Shown: one piece after another, positions 10,337 through 21,109 of the stretch
Position numbering within the stretch: the first letter of the stretch is position 1
How the letters are laid out: each line of letters starts with the position of its first letter
Assembly: GCA_963575745.1 (NCBI GenBank)
Contig: CAUYUJ010012825.1
Span: 352,724 to 416,723, forward strand
DNA from: Prorocentrum cordatum
Taxonomy: Eukaryota > Sar > Dinophyceae > Prorocentrales > Prorocentraceae
Direction: 5' to 3'
DNA length: 64,000 nt
Notes under the pieces: model-generated
Seen by the model: the letters and a program-made list of their open reading frames with translations, nothing else
Told to the model about the DNA's origin: nothing
Databases searched by the model: none
Program-made: the position numbers and the translations under genes

Positions 10337-10396
10337 GCGCCATCGCATATTGATTGTTGTAGTTTCGCGGAGTGTGCGTGCCCGCCAGCGGTGTTG

Positions 10397-10530
10397 TCAG
10401 GAGGAGGAGGAGGAGGAGGAGGAGGAGGAGGAGGAGGAGGAGCAGGAGGAGGAGGAGGAGGAGGGGGACGAGGAGGAGGAGGAGGAGGAAGAGGAAAAGG
10501 AGGAGGGGGAGGAGGAGGAGACCGTTTTTG
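10397..10530. repeat. (GGA)n tract
   Basis: Nearly pure GGA with GAC and GAA variants. It follows directly on the LINE relic. Confidence 0.9.
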
Positions 10531-10623
10531 AGACCTCGGGCTCCCAAGAGCCAATTGCTCGAGGAGGACGTGCCTGGACCGGAAAGCAGTGGACCAACTC
10601 AGTACAACGGGCCCGCCAAGTAA

Positions 10624-10745
10624 GAGAACCAGCTTGCCAGCGGGTGCCTCACGGAGAGTCCTTACCTTCTGATGGCCGCAGGACGAAAACCAGCCTGCCA
10701 GCGGGTGCTCCACGGAGAGTCCTTCCCTTCTGATGGCCCTAGGAC
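10624..10745 (+). repeat. 61-bp tandem pair
   Basis: Two units (10624-10684, 10685-10745) share CCAGC.TGCCAGCGGGTG and ACGGAGAGTCCTT.CCTTCTGATGGCC. No coding role seen. Confidence 0.85.
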
Positions 10746-11054
10746 CGCACGGATGCATTGGGACTCCTCAGGCTGTATAAAAATCGGCAGCGAATATGCC
10801 CCAATATTTCTTGGAGCCTGGTTCCTTATCGTATGTGCCCAGGGATGATCCACGATTATCCTTGCATCCTCATGTGTTGTCTTGCGTTCATGTCTTCTCC
10901 ACCTTCGAAGCCAATCAACATGGGCATCCACGGCCCTTGCATCCTTCACGCGCATCCTTACTAACCGGGTAGACTGTTCTGTAAAGGAAAGGCTGCCTTT
11001 CCTGGTCAATGCGCAGGCTCCGACGAGGGAAGAAGTGGGGAAGGGAAGGAGCAG
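10746..11054. other. spacer, no gene seen
   Basis: Unique-looking sequence of more even composition. Short frames only. Confidence 0.5.
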
Positions 11055-11880
11055 GAGGAGGAGGCGGAGAAGGAGGGGAAGGAGAGGAGGAAGAGTAGGA
11101 CGAGGAAGAAATGGGGGATGAGGATGAGGAGGAGGCCGGGAGCAGGGGGAGGAGGAGGTGAAGGAGGAGGAGGCGGAGGAGGAGAAGGAGGAGGAGGAGG
11201 AGGAGGAGGGGGGAGGAGAGGCGAGAGGAGGAGGAGGAGGTGGGGAGGAGGAGGAGGAGGAGGAGGAGGAGGAGAGGAGGAAGGAGGAGAGGAGGAGGAA
11301 GAGGAGGAGGAGGAGGAGGAGGAGGAGGAGGAGGAGGAGGAGAAGCAGGAGGAGGACGAGGAGGAGGAGGAAGGAGAGGAGGAGGAGGAGGAGGAGGAGG
11401 AGGAGGAGGAGGAGCAGAGGAGGGGGAGGAGCAGGAGGAGGAGAGGAGGGGGAGGAGGAGGAGGAGGGGATTATCAGGAGGTGGAGGAGGAGGGAGGAGG
11501 AGAGGAGGAGGAGGAGGAGGAGGAGGAGGAGGAGGAGGCAGAGAGGAGGAGCAAGAGGAGGAGCAAGAGGATGGGGGAGCAAGGGGGGGGGGGAGGAGGG
11601 AGGAGGAGGAGGAGGGAGGAGGAGGAGGAGGAGGAGGAGGAGAGGAGGAGGAGGAGGAGGAGGAGGAGGAGGGGGAGGAGAAAGAGGGAGAAAGAGGAGA
11701 AAGAGGAAGAGGAGGAGGAGGAGGAGGAGGAGGAGGAAGAGTAGGAGGAGGAGGAGGAGGAGGAGAAGCAGGAGGAGGAGGACAGGAGAAAGAGGATGAG
11801 GAACACAAGGAGCAGGGGGAGGAGGAGGAGGAGGAGGAGGAGGAGGAGGACAGGAGGAGGAGGAGGAGGAGGAGGCCCCC
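11055..11880. repeat. long purine (GGA)n field
   Basis: About 825 bp almost free of pyrimidines on the plus strand. Its counterpart (27071-27881) differs in order and length, although the flanks match exactly. Confidence 0.95.
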
Positions 11881-12564
11881 GGGGCGGATTCGGAGTTCAA
11901 ATGTTGTATCGGGGCTTGTGTTTTCGCGTTCGATCACGGGTTAAATCCGGCTCAGTTCCATTGAATCCCGTGCAATCCGGCTTAATCCAGCATGGCCTCG
12001 GGCTTAATTTAACCGAATCCGGTAAAGTAGTTTTCTCATCGGGCTCGATCGTTCTCAATCGTTCCAGCGAAGACCTCTCAGGAGTTGCTTCCTAACCTCT
12101 CTCCGCAGGGCCCACAAGCGCTCAAATGGGTGAACCCAACACCCAAGTAATAGGAGGCCTCCCTCCGTCGGAAGTCGTAGAGCCTCCCCTCCCCACCACC
12201 CCTCCCTCTCCACCCTCCCTTCCGCCCCCCTTTCCAGAGTTACGCACTCTGATTATGACTTTCCCCTCTACCGTGTTTGTTGGCCGCCGCCCCCCAAGTA
12301 TCATTTCACAGGAATTTACCACTTGAAGTGCAGGTTTCTCATCGATCATGCTGTTGCAGTTTTTTCATAATGGTATTCCTGCTGCGATCAGCGTTGGCCG
12401 TATTTGCGGATCGGCGTTTCGATCCCGTCGTTCAGAACAGCACTCCTCGCCGCAGCGCGGGCACTATCTCTCGATCCGTTTCTTTCCTAGTCGTTGCCGC
12501 CCGCTTTTTTCCTTTCCTCGCTTTCCCCCAGTTCTCCCCCTGATCCTCCTAACGAATCCTGCTC
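11881..12564. other. spacer, no gene recognised
   Basis: AT-richer flank with repeated AATCC words (11940-12030), then pyrimidine-rich sequence. No frame resembles a known protein. Confidence 0.5.
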
Positions 12565-12684
12565 CTTCTGCCGCGATCCTCATCCTCCTCGTCCTCCTGC
12601 TCCTGCTCCTCCTGCTCCTCCTGCTCCTCCTCCTCCTCCTCCTCCTCCTCCTCCTCCTCCTCCTCCTCCTCCTCCTCCTCCTCC
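12565..12684. repeat. (CTC/CTG)n pyrimidine tract
   Basis: CTCCTG units pass into a pure CTC run ending at the TACTCGAACGGTA direct repeat. Confidence 0.9.
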
Positions 12685-14912
12685 TACTCGAACGGTAAGG
12701 TGGCTCCCAAGCGTGGCCCCGCGCAGCCGTCTTGCCCTGGGCGGCCGCGGCGAGGCCCGCGCCAATGGGAGCCCCCAGCGCCGAGGGCGCGAGGGCGTGA
12801 CGCGAGGAGCCACGTCGGAGGCGACATTGCATGGCGGGGACCGAGTGCGCCCAGCACGGCTTGTGCGCGAGGCGCCCGTCCAACGCCAGCAGGAGGGCCC
12901 GCAGACGAATGATGCTCCACGTGCACCGGCAAGCCGCCCTGGATCATGGCCTGGTGGAGTGGTGCCAGGAACCGTGGTGGGGCGGGCAGTGGATGCAGGC
13001 CTACACGGATGGGGGCCTGGCGAGCAGACGAGCAGTGGCAGCCTCAAGTGGGCGGTGGCGGTGTTTGCGAGGAAGGTGAAGCTGGAGCCCGACGCAATCA
13101 CACTAGCCACCGCCTTGGGAACAGCGCGTGCGAGAAGTGGACGGCGAACGACGAGCCCGACACCATAAGCGTCAGCGCTGAGCTCAGGGCAAGCGAGAAG
13201 GGAAAGGCGAAGCTGGAGGTGGCGGCAAGGGCGGAGGAGAACCACGAGCCAAACGGCATCAGCTACAGCGAGGGGGTGGTGGTGCGAGACGCGAAGGTCG
13301 AACCCGACGCCATCAGCTACAGACCCGAGGACGGCGCATGCGCGGGGAATCGGGCTGCAGCAGCGGCGGAGGCAAAGCTGGAGCACAGTAGTACTGGCCT
13401 AGTCCCCTCCCCGCCCCTCGTCGCCACGGCCAGACCAGCGAAAGCGGAATGCATCAGCGAGTGCGTTGGAGTCAGCTCAGCGCCGTGGGCCGCCAGGAAA
13501 GACATCGCCGACAAGTGGCTAGGTCCAGGATGCGAGAAGGGGATGGCGATGATAGTGCCCGATATCGCCAACCACTGTGCGGTCAGCAGGGCATGCGAGA
13601 AGGTGCGGGAGGCCTCCATGGCATGTCTTTGCGCCAGACAGACCAGCGGCGCGCGCGAGAAGTTGGAGGCGACGATAGATCCAAGCGCCACCAGCTGCAG
13701 CGTAGCGATCAGAGCGTGCGAGGAGAGGGAAGCGAAGCTGGAGCCCGCTAACTCCCCTAGCCACAGCCCTGTGAGCAGCGCCCGCGGGAAGTCGGAGGCG
13801 AAGACGGAGCCCGACATCATCAGCTACAGCGCGGGGGCCGGCACGCGCGAGAAGGAGACGGCGAAGCTGGGGCCCTTTATCTACCCTAGCCTGACCTCCT
13901 CGGGCCCCCTCGTCGCCATGGCTGGACCTGCGAAATCGGAACGGGGCTCGGTTACGGAGGCGAAGGTTGAGCCCGCAGTGACCAACTGCAACGCAGAGAC
14001 CAGCGACGGTGGCATCAACGGGGACGCCGGGGATCGAGAGTGCGAGAAGTGCGAGGCGAAGACGGAGCCAAACCTGATCTGCTGCAGCGTTGCGATCGGG
14101 GCAACGAATGCTGCGATCAGGCCCGCTACCCCTATCCGCGACTCTGAGTTCGGCGAGCACGATCAGCGGGGGGAGAGTGGGGGCCCGACGCGATCAGCTA
14201 CAGCGCGGGGACCAGTGCGCGCGAAAAGGGGAAGGCGAACACCAGCAGGTTGATGCGGCGAGCTCGAGCCGAGATCTCCCGCAAATTGCTAGGCCCGAGC
14301 GGGCGCCAGCGCGAGCAGGGGGACGGGGCAAAGCAGAAACCAGACGTCGACAGCTACAACGATGGATCCGGCTGCAAATGGGAGGCACAGGACACCCGCG
14401 GCGAGCGGGAGGCCCTCCCAGAGGCGGACTCAAGGAAGGTGGAGAAGAGGCACAGGCAGTGGGCGCGGGGCGACGGCGGCCACGGCCGCACGCTCACCAT
14501 CCAAGGCTCCAACGGGAAACCCTCCAGGCCGCTCAGGACAGACTTCGAAGTGCAGATCCTGCAGACGACAGGGGGTAAAGAATAGGCGTGCCATCCCGAT
14601 CCGCCGAGTGCGAGAAATGCGAGCAATGTGAGAAGGGCAGTGGCTGCGAGGAGGACCAGCGCTGCCGTGCGAGGCGGGGCCAGGAAGGAGACTGCAGCGC
14701 ACTGGTCAGGGCTCCTGCGAGAAGGGCGCCACGCCGAGGGCAGCGGCGGCCTCCGCGCGAGCGGCGCGCCTCGGCGGGCCTCTCCTCGCCCCCCTGAGGG
14801 AGAGGGCCGAGAGCGCCAGCCCGCCGTCCGTCGCCGCCAGCGCGCCGGCGGCGGCCGCGGCGGGCCAGTCGTGACAAAGTCACCCACCGAGCGATCTCTT
14901 ACTCGAACGGTA
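12685..14912 (+). repeat. 13-bp direct repeats bounding the PPR-derived block
   Basis: TACTCGAACGGTA occurs exactly at 12685-12697 and 14900-14912. The block between is 2.2 kb and contains the condensed PPR frame. The pair could be a target duplication left by insertion of a retrocopy; alternatively both may be splice-donor-like copies (GGTAAGG and GGTAGG follow). Confidence 0.6.
12700..14585 (+). pseudogene. PPR-derived gene with condensed repeats
   Basis: The main open frame is 12946-14253 (435 codons) and has no low-complexity bias. It carries many copies of the start of a PPR repeat: EPDTISVSAELRASEKGKAK, EPNGISYSEGVVV, EPDAISY, CEKGMAMIVPD, RACEEREAKLEP, EPDIISYSAGAGTREKETAK, ECEKCEAKTEPNLICCSVA. 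In most the GQWQxALxLLxEM helix is missing, so units are about 20 residues instead of 35. Further pieces (ITLATALGTARARSG; KPDVDSYNDGSGCK) lie in other frames up to 14585. The related PPR gene at 1305-3435 has full repeats. I read this as a decaying or rearranged paralogue; a functional non-PPR product is possible but unsupported. Confidence 0.55.
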
Positions 14913-16904
14913 GGTCACCGCATTGTGTTGCCCTCTGCGTCTCCTCATTGTCTCTCCCCGCCGCTGCCGACTATTTCTCGGGGGTCCCGAGACTGCAGTC
15001 TCCGTGCTCGTGCCATGCTCGTTATATACAGTTCGTTGCGTTATTTGCGCCGCCAAACAATGATATTTCATCCTGATGTTTTAGTGATTCGTAGCAGAGG
15101 TTCGGCTCCATTCCACGCGCCGCCATCGCGCCTCCCTGCTGCCCTGCTCCGACGGCGAGGGATCCGCCACTTTGCCAATCTATGCAACCAGAACAAGTGC
15201 GATCTCCTCATGATCACCGTTCTACTTCCCCAGCTGTGATCTCGCACGGGGCCGCGCCCTCCGTGTTCGCATGCATCTCACTTGTTCATCGCGGCAGGCG
15301 ACGGCCCCCGAATGACCGTCGGGGCAGCGCCCGCCCAGCCGCCAGATGCGATCACGGGGGGAACGCCCTCGTACCTCTACCAGGACACCCACGAGAACGA
15401 CGGCGTTCCCCAGCCCGCCTTGTTCCCCCTCGGGCATCCTCGATTTCTGTTCGAGATGCCCGTGGCCCCATACGTCTTCACAGCAGTCTCCTGTGGGCCC
15501 CGAGCTATTCGCATCTGTGTTGCGGAAGCCCGAAGGGGGAAGAGGCAAGGGGCGCATCGCCCTCATTGCATCCGCATGTGGGCGTAGCCGACCATGCCAA
15601 GCAGTCGTTCGATCCGACTATCACATCGTCGGCGCCGGCAAAGCGCCCCGAGCGGTCCGCAATTATGCGGTGCAAACTGGGGGGGGGCCGCATGCAGGCA
15701 AGTGCGGGGATGCAAAGGAGGGTCGGGCAACTGCGTTGCCATCCTTCCGGGGCATCGCTACACAAGCTTGGGGGTACTCGTTATCTCGGGGGGCCCCAAA
15801 CGGGGTGGTGACCGCGCCGCGTGGTGAGTCGGTGGTGATCTGGGGTCATCGCGTGGTTTTGGGACTTGGGTCGTTCTTCGATGATGTCTCGAGCGATTGG
15901 GGCATCCGAGGTCCCAAAACCGTGCGTTGACGGACCGCGCGGTGAGGTCTTGGGGGATTTCGAGGTCACCGCACGGTCTGTCACCGCACCGTTTCGGGAC
16001 TCCAAATTATCGGTTCGCCGGGACATGACCCTCAACGGTACCTGCGCACTCTTTGCTCTCTGGCAGGCTTGGATCCCTATGCGTACTCCTCTTGACTGTC
16101 GCGCACATGGCAGTGTTCAGTGCAATGTCAATACGACCCCCCGACGAGTTTTTGTCGCCACTATGTGGTGGTGCGCTCCGAGTGCAGCCAGCACTCCAAT
16201 CGCGCGACAGGAGAGAATACACATAATGAGGCGGAACACACCAGGGACAGATACCCACGACGGTTCTGATGATCAATACCAGGACATCGCCGCTGGCGGG
16301 TACCAGGGCTGCCGCGCCTCCTCGACACCAGGAGGGGCCCATCTGGATAGGAGGCCATCAGAGTGGGCATGGTTGCTGGGCTGCGTCGCCTGCATGGGCG
16401 CGGGCGGTGGCGGCAGCGGCAACATGCGACGCCTCCGCGCCTGGGGGCCTCGAACAGTAGGCCCGCGTGACCTTCCAACGCCGAGTGCGGGAGACAGTGG
16501 TTCGGGCAGAGGCGAACTCGGATCTCAACGGTTTCGCTAAGCGGCCTACGACTCATCTCGCTCGGCAGGCATGGATCGCGAGTGCGTGGGCGAGTGGGCG
16601 CCAGCTGTCCTCATCCAAGGTGGTCGTATCAACGGCAACCCGCTGCCGCCTATGACTTACACTTCCTCCCCAGGGACTCCCGCTGGCGACCTCTCCAGGA
16701 GCCGCCAGGACCCCAGAAGGGGGCGGTACTCTGACCCGGGGCCCCCGTCCGGCAGGGAAGGGATAGGGGGAAAGGGGCGTCCGTTCGACTTAATTACGAC
16801 GTTATTCTTCCGCGTCCCTCAACTACCTTGGGAGTGACGGCGACGATGACGACGACGCTAAGAGAAAAGCGTCCCACGCACGCCGAAGGGTCTGCGGATT
16901 CATG
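14913..16904. other. 2-kb stretch without recognised gene
   Basis: Frames of 190-220 codons occur on the plus strand (15346-15930, 15866-16540) but match nothing I know and overlap each other. Visible structure: a hairpin at 15431-15462 (CGGGCATC...TCGA with TCGAGATGCCCG) and an inverted pair GGTTTTGGGAC/GTCCCAAAACC (15855-15865, 15911-15921). Confidence 0.5.
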
Positions 16905-17093
16905 AGGAAGAAGGATGATGGAGCAGGAGGAGGAAGAGGAAGAGGAGGACGGGGAAAAAAAGGAGGACAAAGAAGACGAGGAGGAGGAAGAGGAGGGTTA
17001 GAACAAAGACGAGGAGGAGGGGGAGGAGGAAGAGGAGGAGGAGGAGGGGCAGGAGAAGGAGCATGAGGAGGACGAGGAAAAGGAGGACGACGA
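16905..17093. repeat. purine-rich tract
   Basis: GGA, GAA and GAC triplets immediately before composite repeat b. Confidence 0.9.
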
Positions 17094-17852
17094 CTGTAAA
17101 CCCGAGACCCATCAACGATGTTGGAATAAACCCTCCTTCCAAGCTCCCTCGTGATAGGCCCCGACAAGGGTTCAGTTCCATTGAGGGCAGCCCCCCTTTG
17201 GGAGACAACGTTTGAAGATCTTGAAGCGTGCCAGAAGACCGTTCTCGGGACACGAACTTCACGAATCAACCGGACTGTTGCGTCTTGACGGTCCTGCTTC
17301 TTGCCAGAACACCATCCTGGGGACTTCAACACCGCGAATCAACCTAACTGTTGTGCCCGGACAATCCTGACATGTTCCAAAATATCATTTCTGGTACGTT
17401 GACCGTGGGAACCCGTGAAACCTTGAAAATGTTTGAGACGAAGGTGCGCGGCGCTAGTGCGAAAACCACATTTTGAATGTGCCGTCTTCAATCCGTGAAA
17501 CTCCTGCAAATGGTTAAGACGAGTGCGCGCGGCGCTACGGCGAGAGCCACATCAAAAAAAACGCCCGCCCTGAATCCGCGAACTGTTGCAACAAGTTTTA
17601 GGAAGACGAATGTGCGTGGCGCTAATGCGAGAACCACATTTTGAAAACCACCCGCCCTCAATCCGCGAAGCTCTTGCAAGTGTTTAGGATGAATATGCGC
17701 GGAGCAAAGGCGATGGCCACATTTTGAAAGTCACCCGCCCTCAATCCGCGAAATTGCTGCCAATGTTTAAGCTTCAAGGTCGTACTTGGTGAGGGAATTT
17801 CAAGCGAAACGCCTGGGCCCGGCCTTTCGACCGGCCTCGGAGGCCGACAGGG
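17094..17852 (+). repeat. composite dispersed repeat, copy b
   Basis: Same module order as copy a. A CATCAACGATGTTG start is followed by CCAGAACACCATCC and ACCGCGAATCAACCT units, then four units of about 80 bp with GCGCGGCGCTA and ACCACATTTTGAA (about 17430-17770). It ends with GGTGAGGGAATTTCAAGCG. A purine tract precedes it and another follows. Confidence 0.85.
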
Positions 17853-17869
17853 AAAAGTAATTCATCAGG

Positions 17870-18340
17870 GAAAAGGAACGAGGAGGAGGGGGAGGGGCAG
17901 GAGGAAGGAGGAGGAGGTGGGGGATGAGGAGGGAGGAAAGGAGGTACGTGCACGGCTCAAGGAGGGGGGAGGGCGGAGGAGGAGGAGGAGGAGGTAGGAG
18001 GGAGGAGGAGGAGGAGGAGGAGGAGGACTAGGAGGGGAGGAGGGGAGGTGGACTAGGAGGAGGAGGAAGGGGGAGGAGGACGGAGGTAGGAGGTGGAGGA
18101 GGGAGGAGGAGGAGGAGGGGGAGGAGGAGGGAGGAGAGGAGGAGGAGGAGGAGGAGGAGGAAGGAGGAGGAGGATGGAGGTAGGAGGAGGAGGAGGGGGA
18201 GGAGGAGGAGGAGGAGGAGGAGGAGCAGGGAGAGGGGGAGGAGGGGTAGGGAGGAGGAGGAGGAGGAGGGGAGGAGGGGAGGAGGGAGGAGAGGAGCAGG
18301 AGGGAGGGAGGAGCAGCAGGAGGAGGAGGAGTGTCCTCTC
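17870..18340. repeat. (GGA)n field
   Basis: Almost pure GGA with GGT and GTA interruptions. The counterpart (33871-34270) has a different internal order and is shorter. Confidence 0.9.
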
Positions 18341-18459
18341 CTGCTCTCGGGCCCGGCCGGCGCCGCTGGCCGCCCCCGCCCGTGGCAGCGAGGCCCGGCA
18401 GCTCCGCGAAGAGCAGGACGCCCGAGGGCCGCCGCCCGTCGCCGCCGCCGCCGCCGTCG
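18341..18459. other. short GC-rich island between purine tracts
   Basis: About 120 bp of GC-rich, non-repetitive sequence, conserved in the second copy (about 34280-34398). No coding signal. Confidence 0.5.
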
Positions 18460-18532
18460 CGTGGAGGAGGAGGAGGACGGAGGAGGAGGAGGACGGAGGA
18501 GGAGGAGGAGGCGGAGGAGGGGGGGGAGGAGG

Positions 18533-18564
<32 letters not shown>

Positions 18565-18913
18565 GAGGAGGAGGAGGAGGAGGAGGAGGAGGGACGAGGG
18601 GGGGGAGGACGAGGACGAGGACGAGGACGAGCACGAGCACGAGGACGAGGAGGACGAGGATGACGAGGACGAGGAGGAGGAAGAAGAAGAAGAAGAGGAA
18701 TAATAATAAGCAGGAGGAGGAGGAGGAGGAAGAGGAAGAATAATAATAAGAATCAAAAGAAGACGAAGAAGAAGAATAATAAGAAGAAGACGAAGAAGAA
18801 GAATCATAAGAAGAGGAGGAGGAGGAGGAGGAGGAAGCGCAGGAGGAGGAGGAGGAGGCGGAGGAGGAGGAGGAGGAAGAGGAGGAGGACGAGGAGGAGG
18901 AGGAGGAGGACCA
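18460..18913. repeat. (GGA/GAC/GAA)n field
   Basis: GGA, then GAC, then GAA/AAT-rich segments (TAATAATAAG), then GGA again. It directly precedes composite repeat c. Confidence 0.9.
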
Positions 18914-19512
18914 GGGTAACCCCAAGACTCATCAACGATGTTGCAAGAAGCCCCCTTCCAGGTTCCCTCTTGACGGGTCACTACAGGGGGTCGTCTTCAC
19001 TGAGGGAAGTGTCGTCTTGGAAGACAATTGGCTGCAAAACTTGAACCGTGCCAGAACACAACTATTGGGACTCAACGCCGCGAATCAACTGCACTGTTGC
19101 GTCCTGACGATGTTGAATCGTGCCAGAACACCATCCCTGGGACTTCAACACCGCGAATCAACGTAGAACGTTGCGCTCCGACAGTCTAACATCGTGCCCA
19201 GACACAATTTCTGGGATGTCGGCCATGAGAAGTTTTGAAACGGCTGTAAACTCGTCTTAAGACGAGAGCGCGCGGCGCTCAGGCGAGAGCTACACTTTGA
19301 GAACGACCCGCCCGCCAACCGTGAAGCTTCTGCAAGCTTTCGGGACGAATGCGCGCAGCGCTGAGGCGAAAGCCACACTCAGGAGAACGGCCCGCCCTCC
19401 ATCCGTGAAGCCTTGCTGCGTCTCTGTTCTAGCTTGAGGGCCAGAACTGGTGAGGGAGTCCCGGGCGAAGCGCCCGGCCAGCCATACAGACGTCTCCCGG
19501 TGCGACAGGAAG
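18914..19512 (+). repeat. composite dispersed repeat, copy c
   Basis: Starts CCCCAAGACTCATCAACGAT. It has two left-module units (CCAGAACACAACTATTGGGA; CCAGAACACCATCCCTGGGA) and two right-module units (GCGCGCGGCGCTCAGGCGAG; GCGCGCAGCGCTGAGGCGAA). It ends GGTGAGGGAGTCCCGGGCG. Confidence 0.85.
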
Positions 19513-19599
19513 GAGTTATGTATAAGGACTTGGGATGGAGGTGGAGGTGTGGAGGTGGAGGCGGAGGTGGTGGAGGAAGGGGCCAAGATATCACGGATG

Positions 19600-19646
19600 A
19601 GGGGGGGGAGGAGACAGAAAGGAGGAGGAGGAGGAGGAGGAGGAGT
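19600..19646. repeat. short purine tract
   Basis: GGA run after composite repeat c. Confidence 0.8.
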
Positions 19647-19782
19647 CATATTTGTTGTTCCCTGCCCCACTCGTCTTCGTCCGCGTCTTCCTCCTGGCCC
19701 TCCCCCCTCGTCGCAGAGCCGCTGCCTGAGGCAGCGCCGCCAAGTGGAGCTGGCTTCCCCGCAGCGTGATCAGGCCCTACTC

Positions 19783-20364
19783 TTAAGTCGGGCCTGTCCC
19801 CCTACAGGGGGAATATTCAAAAATTGTCAAAAGAAAGTATGGGGATGATTTGTTTTACTGTGTTTTCACATTTGGGGGGTATTTTTACCTAACAGCTCTT
19901 GCTGATAGGTTTCTAGTGGTCTCAAAAGAAAGCATCATGACTCCTCAGGGGGGTCTGGGCGGGACCCGGACAGGCTGCCGCCGCGGCTGCCGCCGCACTC
20001 GTTTTTCGCAAACAGTCACACACTTCGTGCTCTTCGACCTCCCAGAACTCCATTCTTCGACCTCCCAGAACTCCATTCCAGGCCACATTCTGAATGCCCG
20101 GAGCCAACTGTAGGCCACTTCGTGGTCTTCGAGTTCCCAGAACTCCATTCCCGGGCCACATTTTGGATGCCCGGAGCCAACGGTAGGCCACTTCGTGGTC
20201 TTCGAGTTCCCAGAACTCCATTCCCGGGCCACATTTTGGATGCCCGGAGCCAACTGTAGGCCACTTCGTGCTCTTCAAGTTCCCAGAACTCCATTCCTGG
20301 GCATGATTTTGAATGCCCGGAGCCAACTGTAGGCCACTTCGGGTTCTTCTAGTTCCCAGAACTC
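19783..20364 (+). mobile_element. left part of a TIR element, cut by the assembly gap
   Basis: Begins TTAAGTCGGGCCTGTCCCCC, the same terminus as the 158-bp element in the PPR gene, and is preceded by CCCTACTC (19775-19782). Its right end is not reached because the contig stops at the gap. The complete counterpart is 35713-36830. Confidence 0.8.
20036..20364 (+). repeat. 73-bp minisatellite, truncated by the gap
   Basis: Units start CCCAGAACTCCATTCC at 20064, 20136, 20209, 20282 and 20355, with GGCCACATTTTGGATGCCCG inside. The left edge differs from that of the second copy. Spacers are not unique, so this is not a CRISPR array. Confidence 0.9.
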
Positions 20365-20464
20365 NNNNNNNNNNNNNNNNNNNNNNNNNNNNNNNNNNNN
20401 NNNNNNNNNNNNNNNNNNNNNNNNNNNNNNNNNNNNNNNNNNNNNNNNNNNNNNNNNNNNNNNN
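20365..20464. other. assembly gap of exactly 100 N
   Basis: One hundred N, a usual placeholder for unknown scaffold distance. Sequence after it restarts at the equivalent of position 4464. Confidence 1.
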
Positions 20465-20946
20465 CTGGCTGTTTGGTCCTGGCAATCCTACATCGTGCTG
20501 GAACACCTTTCTTGGACTTCGACCATACGAATATTCCCCCTTGTGGGAAACTTTGAAGACGAATGCTCGACAAAGAAACCGGCTTCCATCCGTGAGCCTA
20601 CAACAAATTTTAAAGACAAGTGTGCGAGGCGCTAAAGCGAGAGCTACATTTTGAACACTGGCCGGCCTCCATGCGTGCATTTGCTGCAATCGTTTAAGAC
20701 GAATGTGCGCGGCGCTAGGGGAAAAGCCACATTTTGAAAACGACCCGCCATCCATTCGTGAAATGCCTGCAGCCGTTCAAGACGAATGCGCGATGCGTCA
20801 AGGCAAGAGTAACATCTTGAGAATGACCCGGCCACCATCGGTGAAACCGTTGCCATGCTCAAGCTTCAATACCATCAACGGCGAGGAAGTGTCAGGCGCA
20901 ATTCCTTGGCCGCCCTACCAACACGTCTGGGGATGCGGCAGGGATG
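20465..20946 (+). repeat. composite dispersed repeat, copy a' (left end lost at the gap)
   Basis: Counterpart of 4464-4945. The first 165 bp of the unit are missing because the sequence begins at the gap. Confidence 0.85.
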
Positions 20947-21109
20947 AGTTTCTTGTAAGGAGAAGGAAAAGGGATCGAGTAAGAGGAGGCGGAGGAGGAG
21001 GAGGCGGAGGAGGAGGAGGAGGAACAGGCGGAGCATCTGGCTCAAGGAGCAGGAGCAGGAGCAGGAGCCGCGTGCCGCTTGCCTGCGATGGCCCTGCAGT
21101 GAGGGGAGG

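Larger units (their letters stand above)
5040..10340 (+). mobile_element. decayed non-LTR (LINE-type) retrotransposon
   Basis: A 5.3-kb, very GC-rich block whose coding remains change frame many times. In order they show a hydrophobic segment, a 2A-like GVEPNPGP, a short heptad-like stretch, Cys-rich pieces, reverse transcriptase motifs and the C-terminal text typical of dinoflagellate LINE proteins (GATCR..., then DVSIRCP...KRERYG...ALESYGRIG). No single frame carries it, so it is a relic or a poorly assembled copy. A purine tract follows at 10397. A copy lies at 21041-26356. Confidence 0.68.
4464..20364 (+). repeat. first copy of the 16-kb duplicated block
   Basis: From 4464 the sequence is repeated from 20465 onward at an offset of 16001. 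Everything compared outside simple repeats matches, including the retroelement, the PPR-derived frame and the composite repeats. Differences: a 15-bp tandem gain in the second copy near 25183, unequal purine tracts (11.05-11.88 and 17.87-18.6 kb), and a different left edge of the 73-bp minisatellite. The copy ends exactly at the N gap. Confidence 0.95.

Noticed and set aside
10662-11937. Long minus-strand Pro/Ser/Leu-rich frames
   Set aside because: Reverse translation of the GGA field; the second copy gives different text in the same place.
15866-16540. A 224-codon frame as a possible host gene
   Set aside because: It overlaps another frame of similar length, has no recognisable motif and no splice or repeat support.
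20036-20364. CRISPR-like regular repeats
   Set aside because: The 73-bp units are contiguous and similar throughout, with no unique spacers and no cas genes; the genome is eukaryotic.
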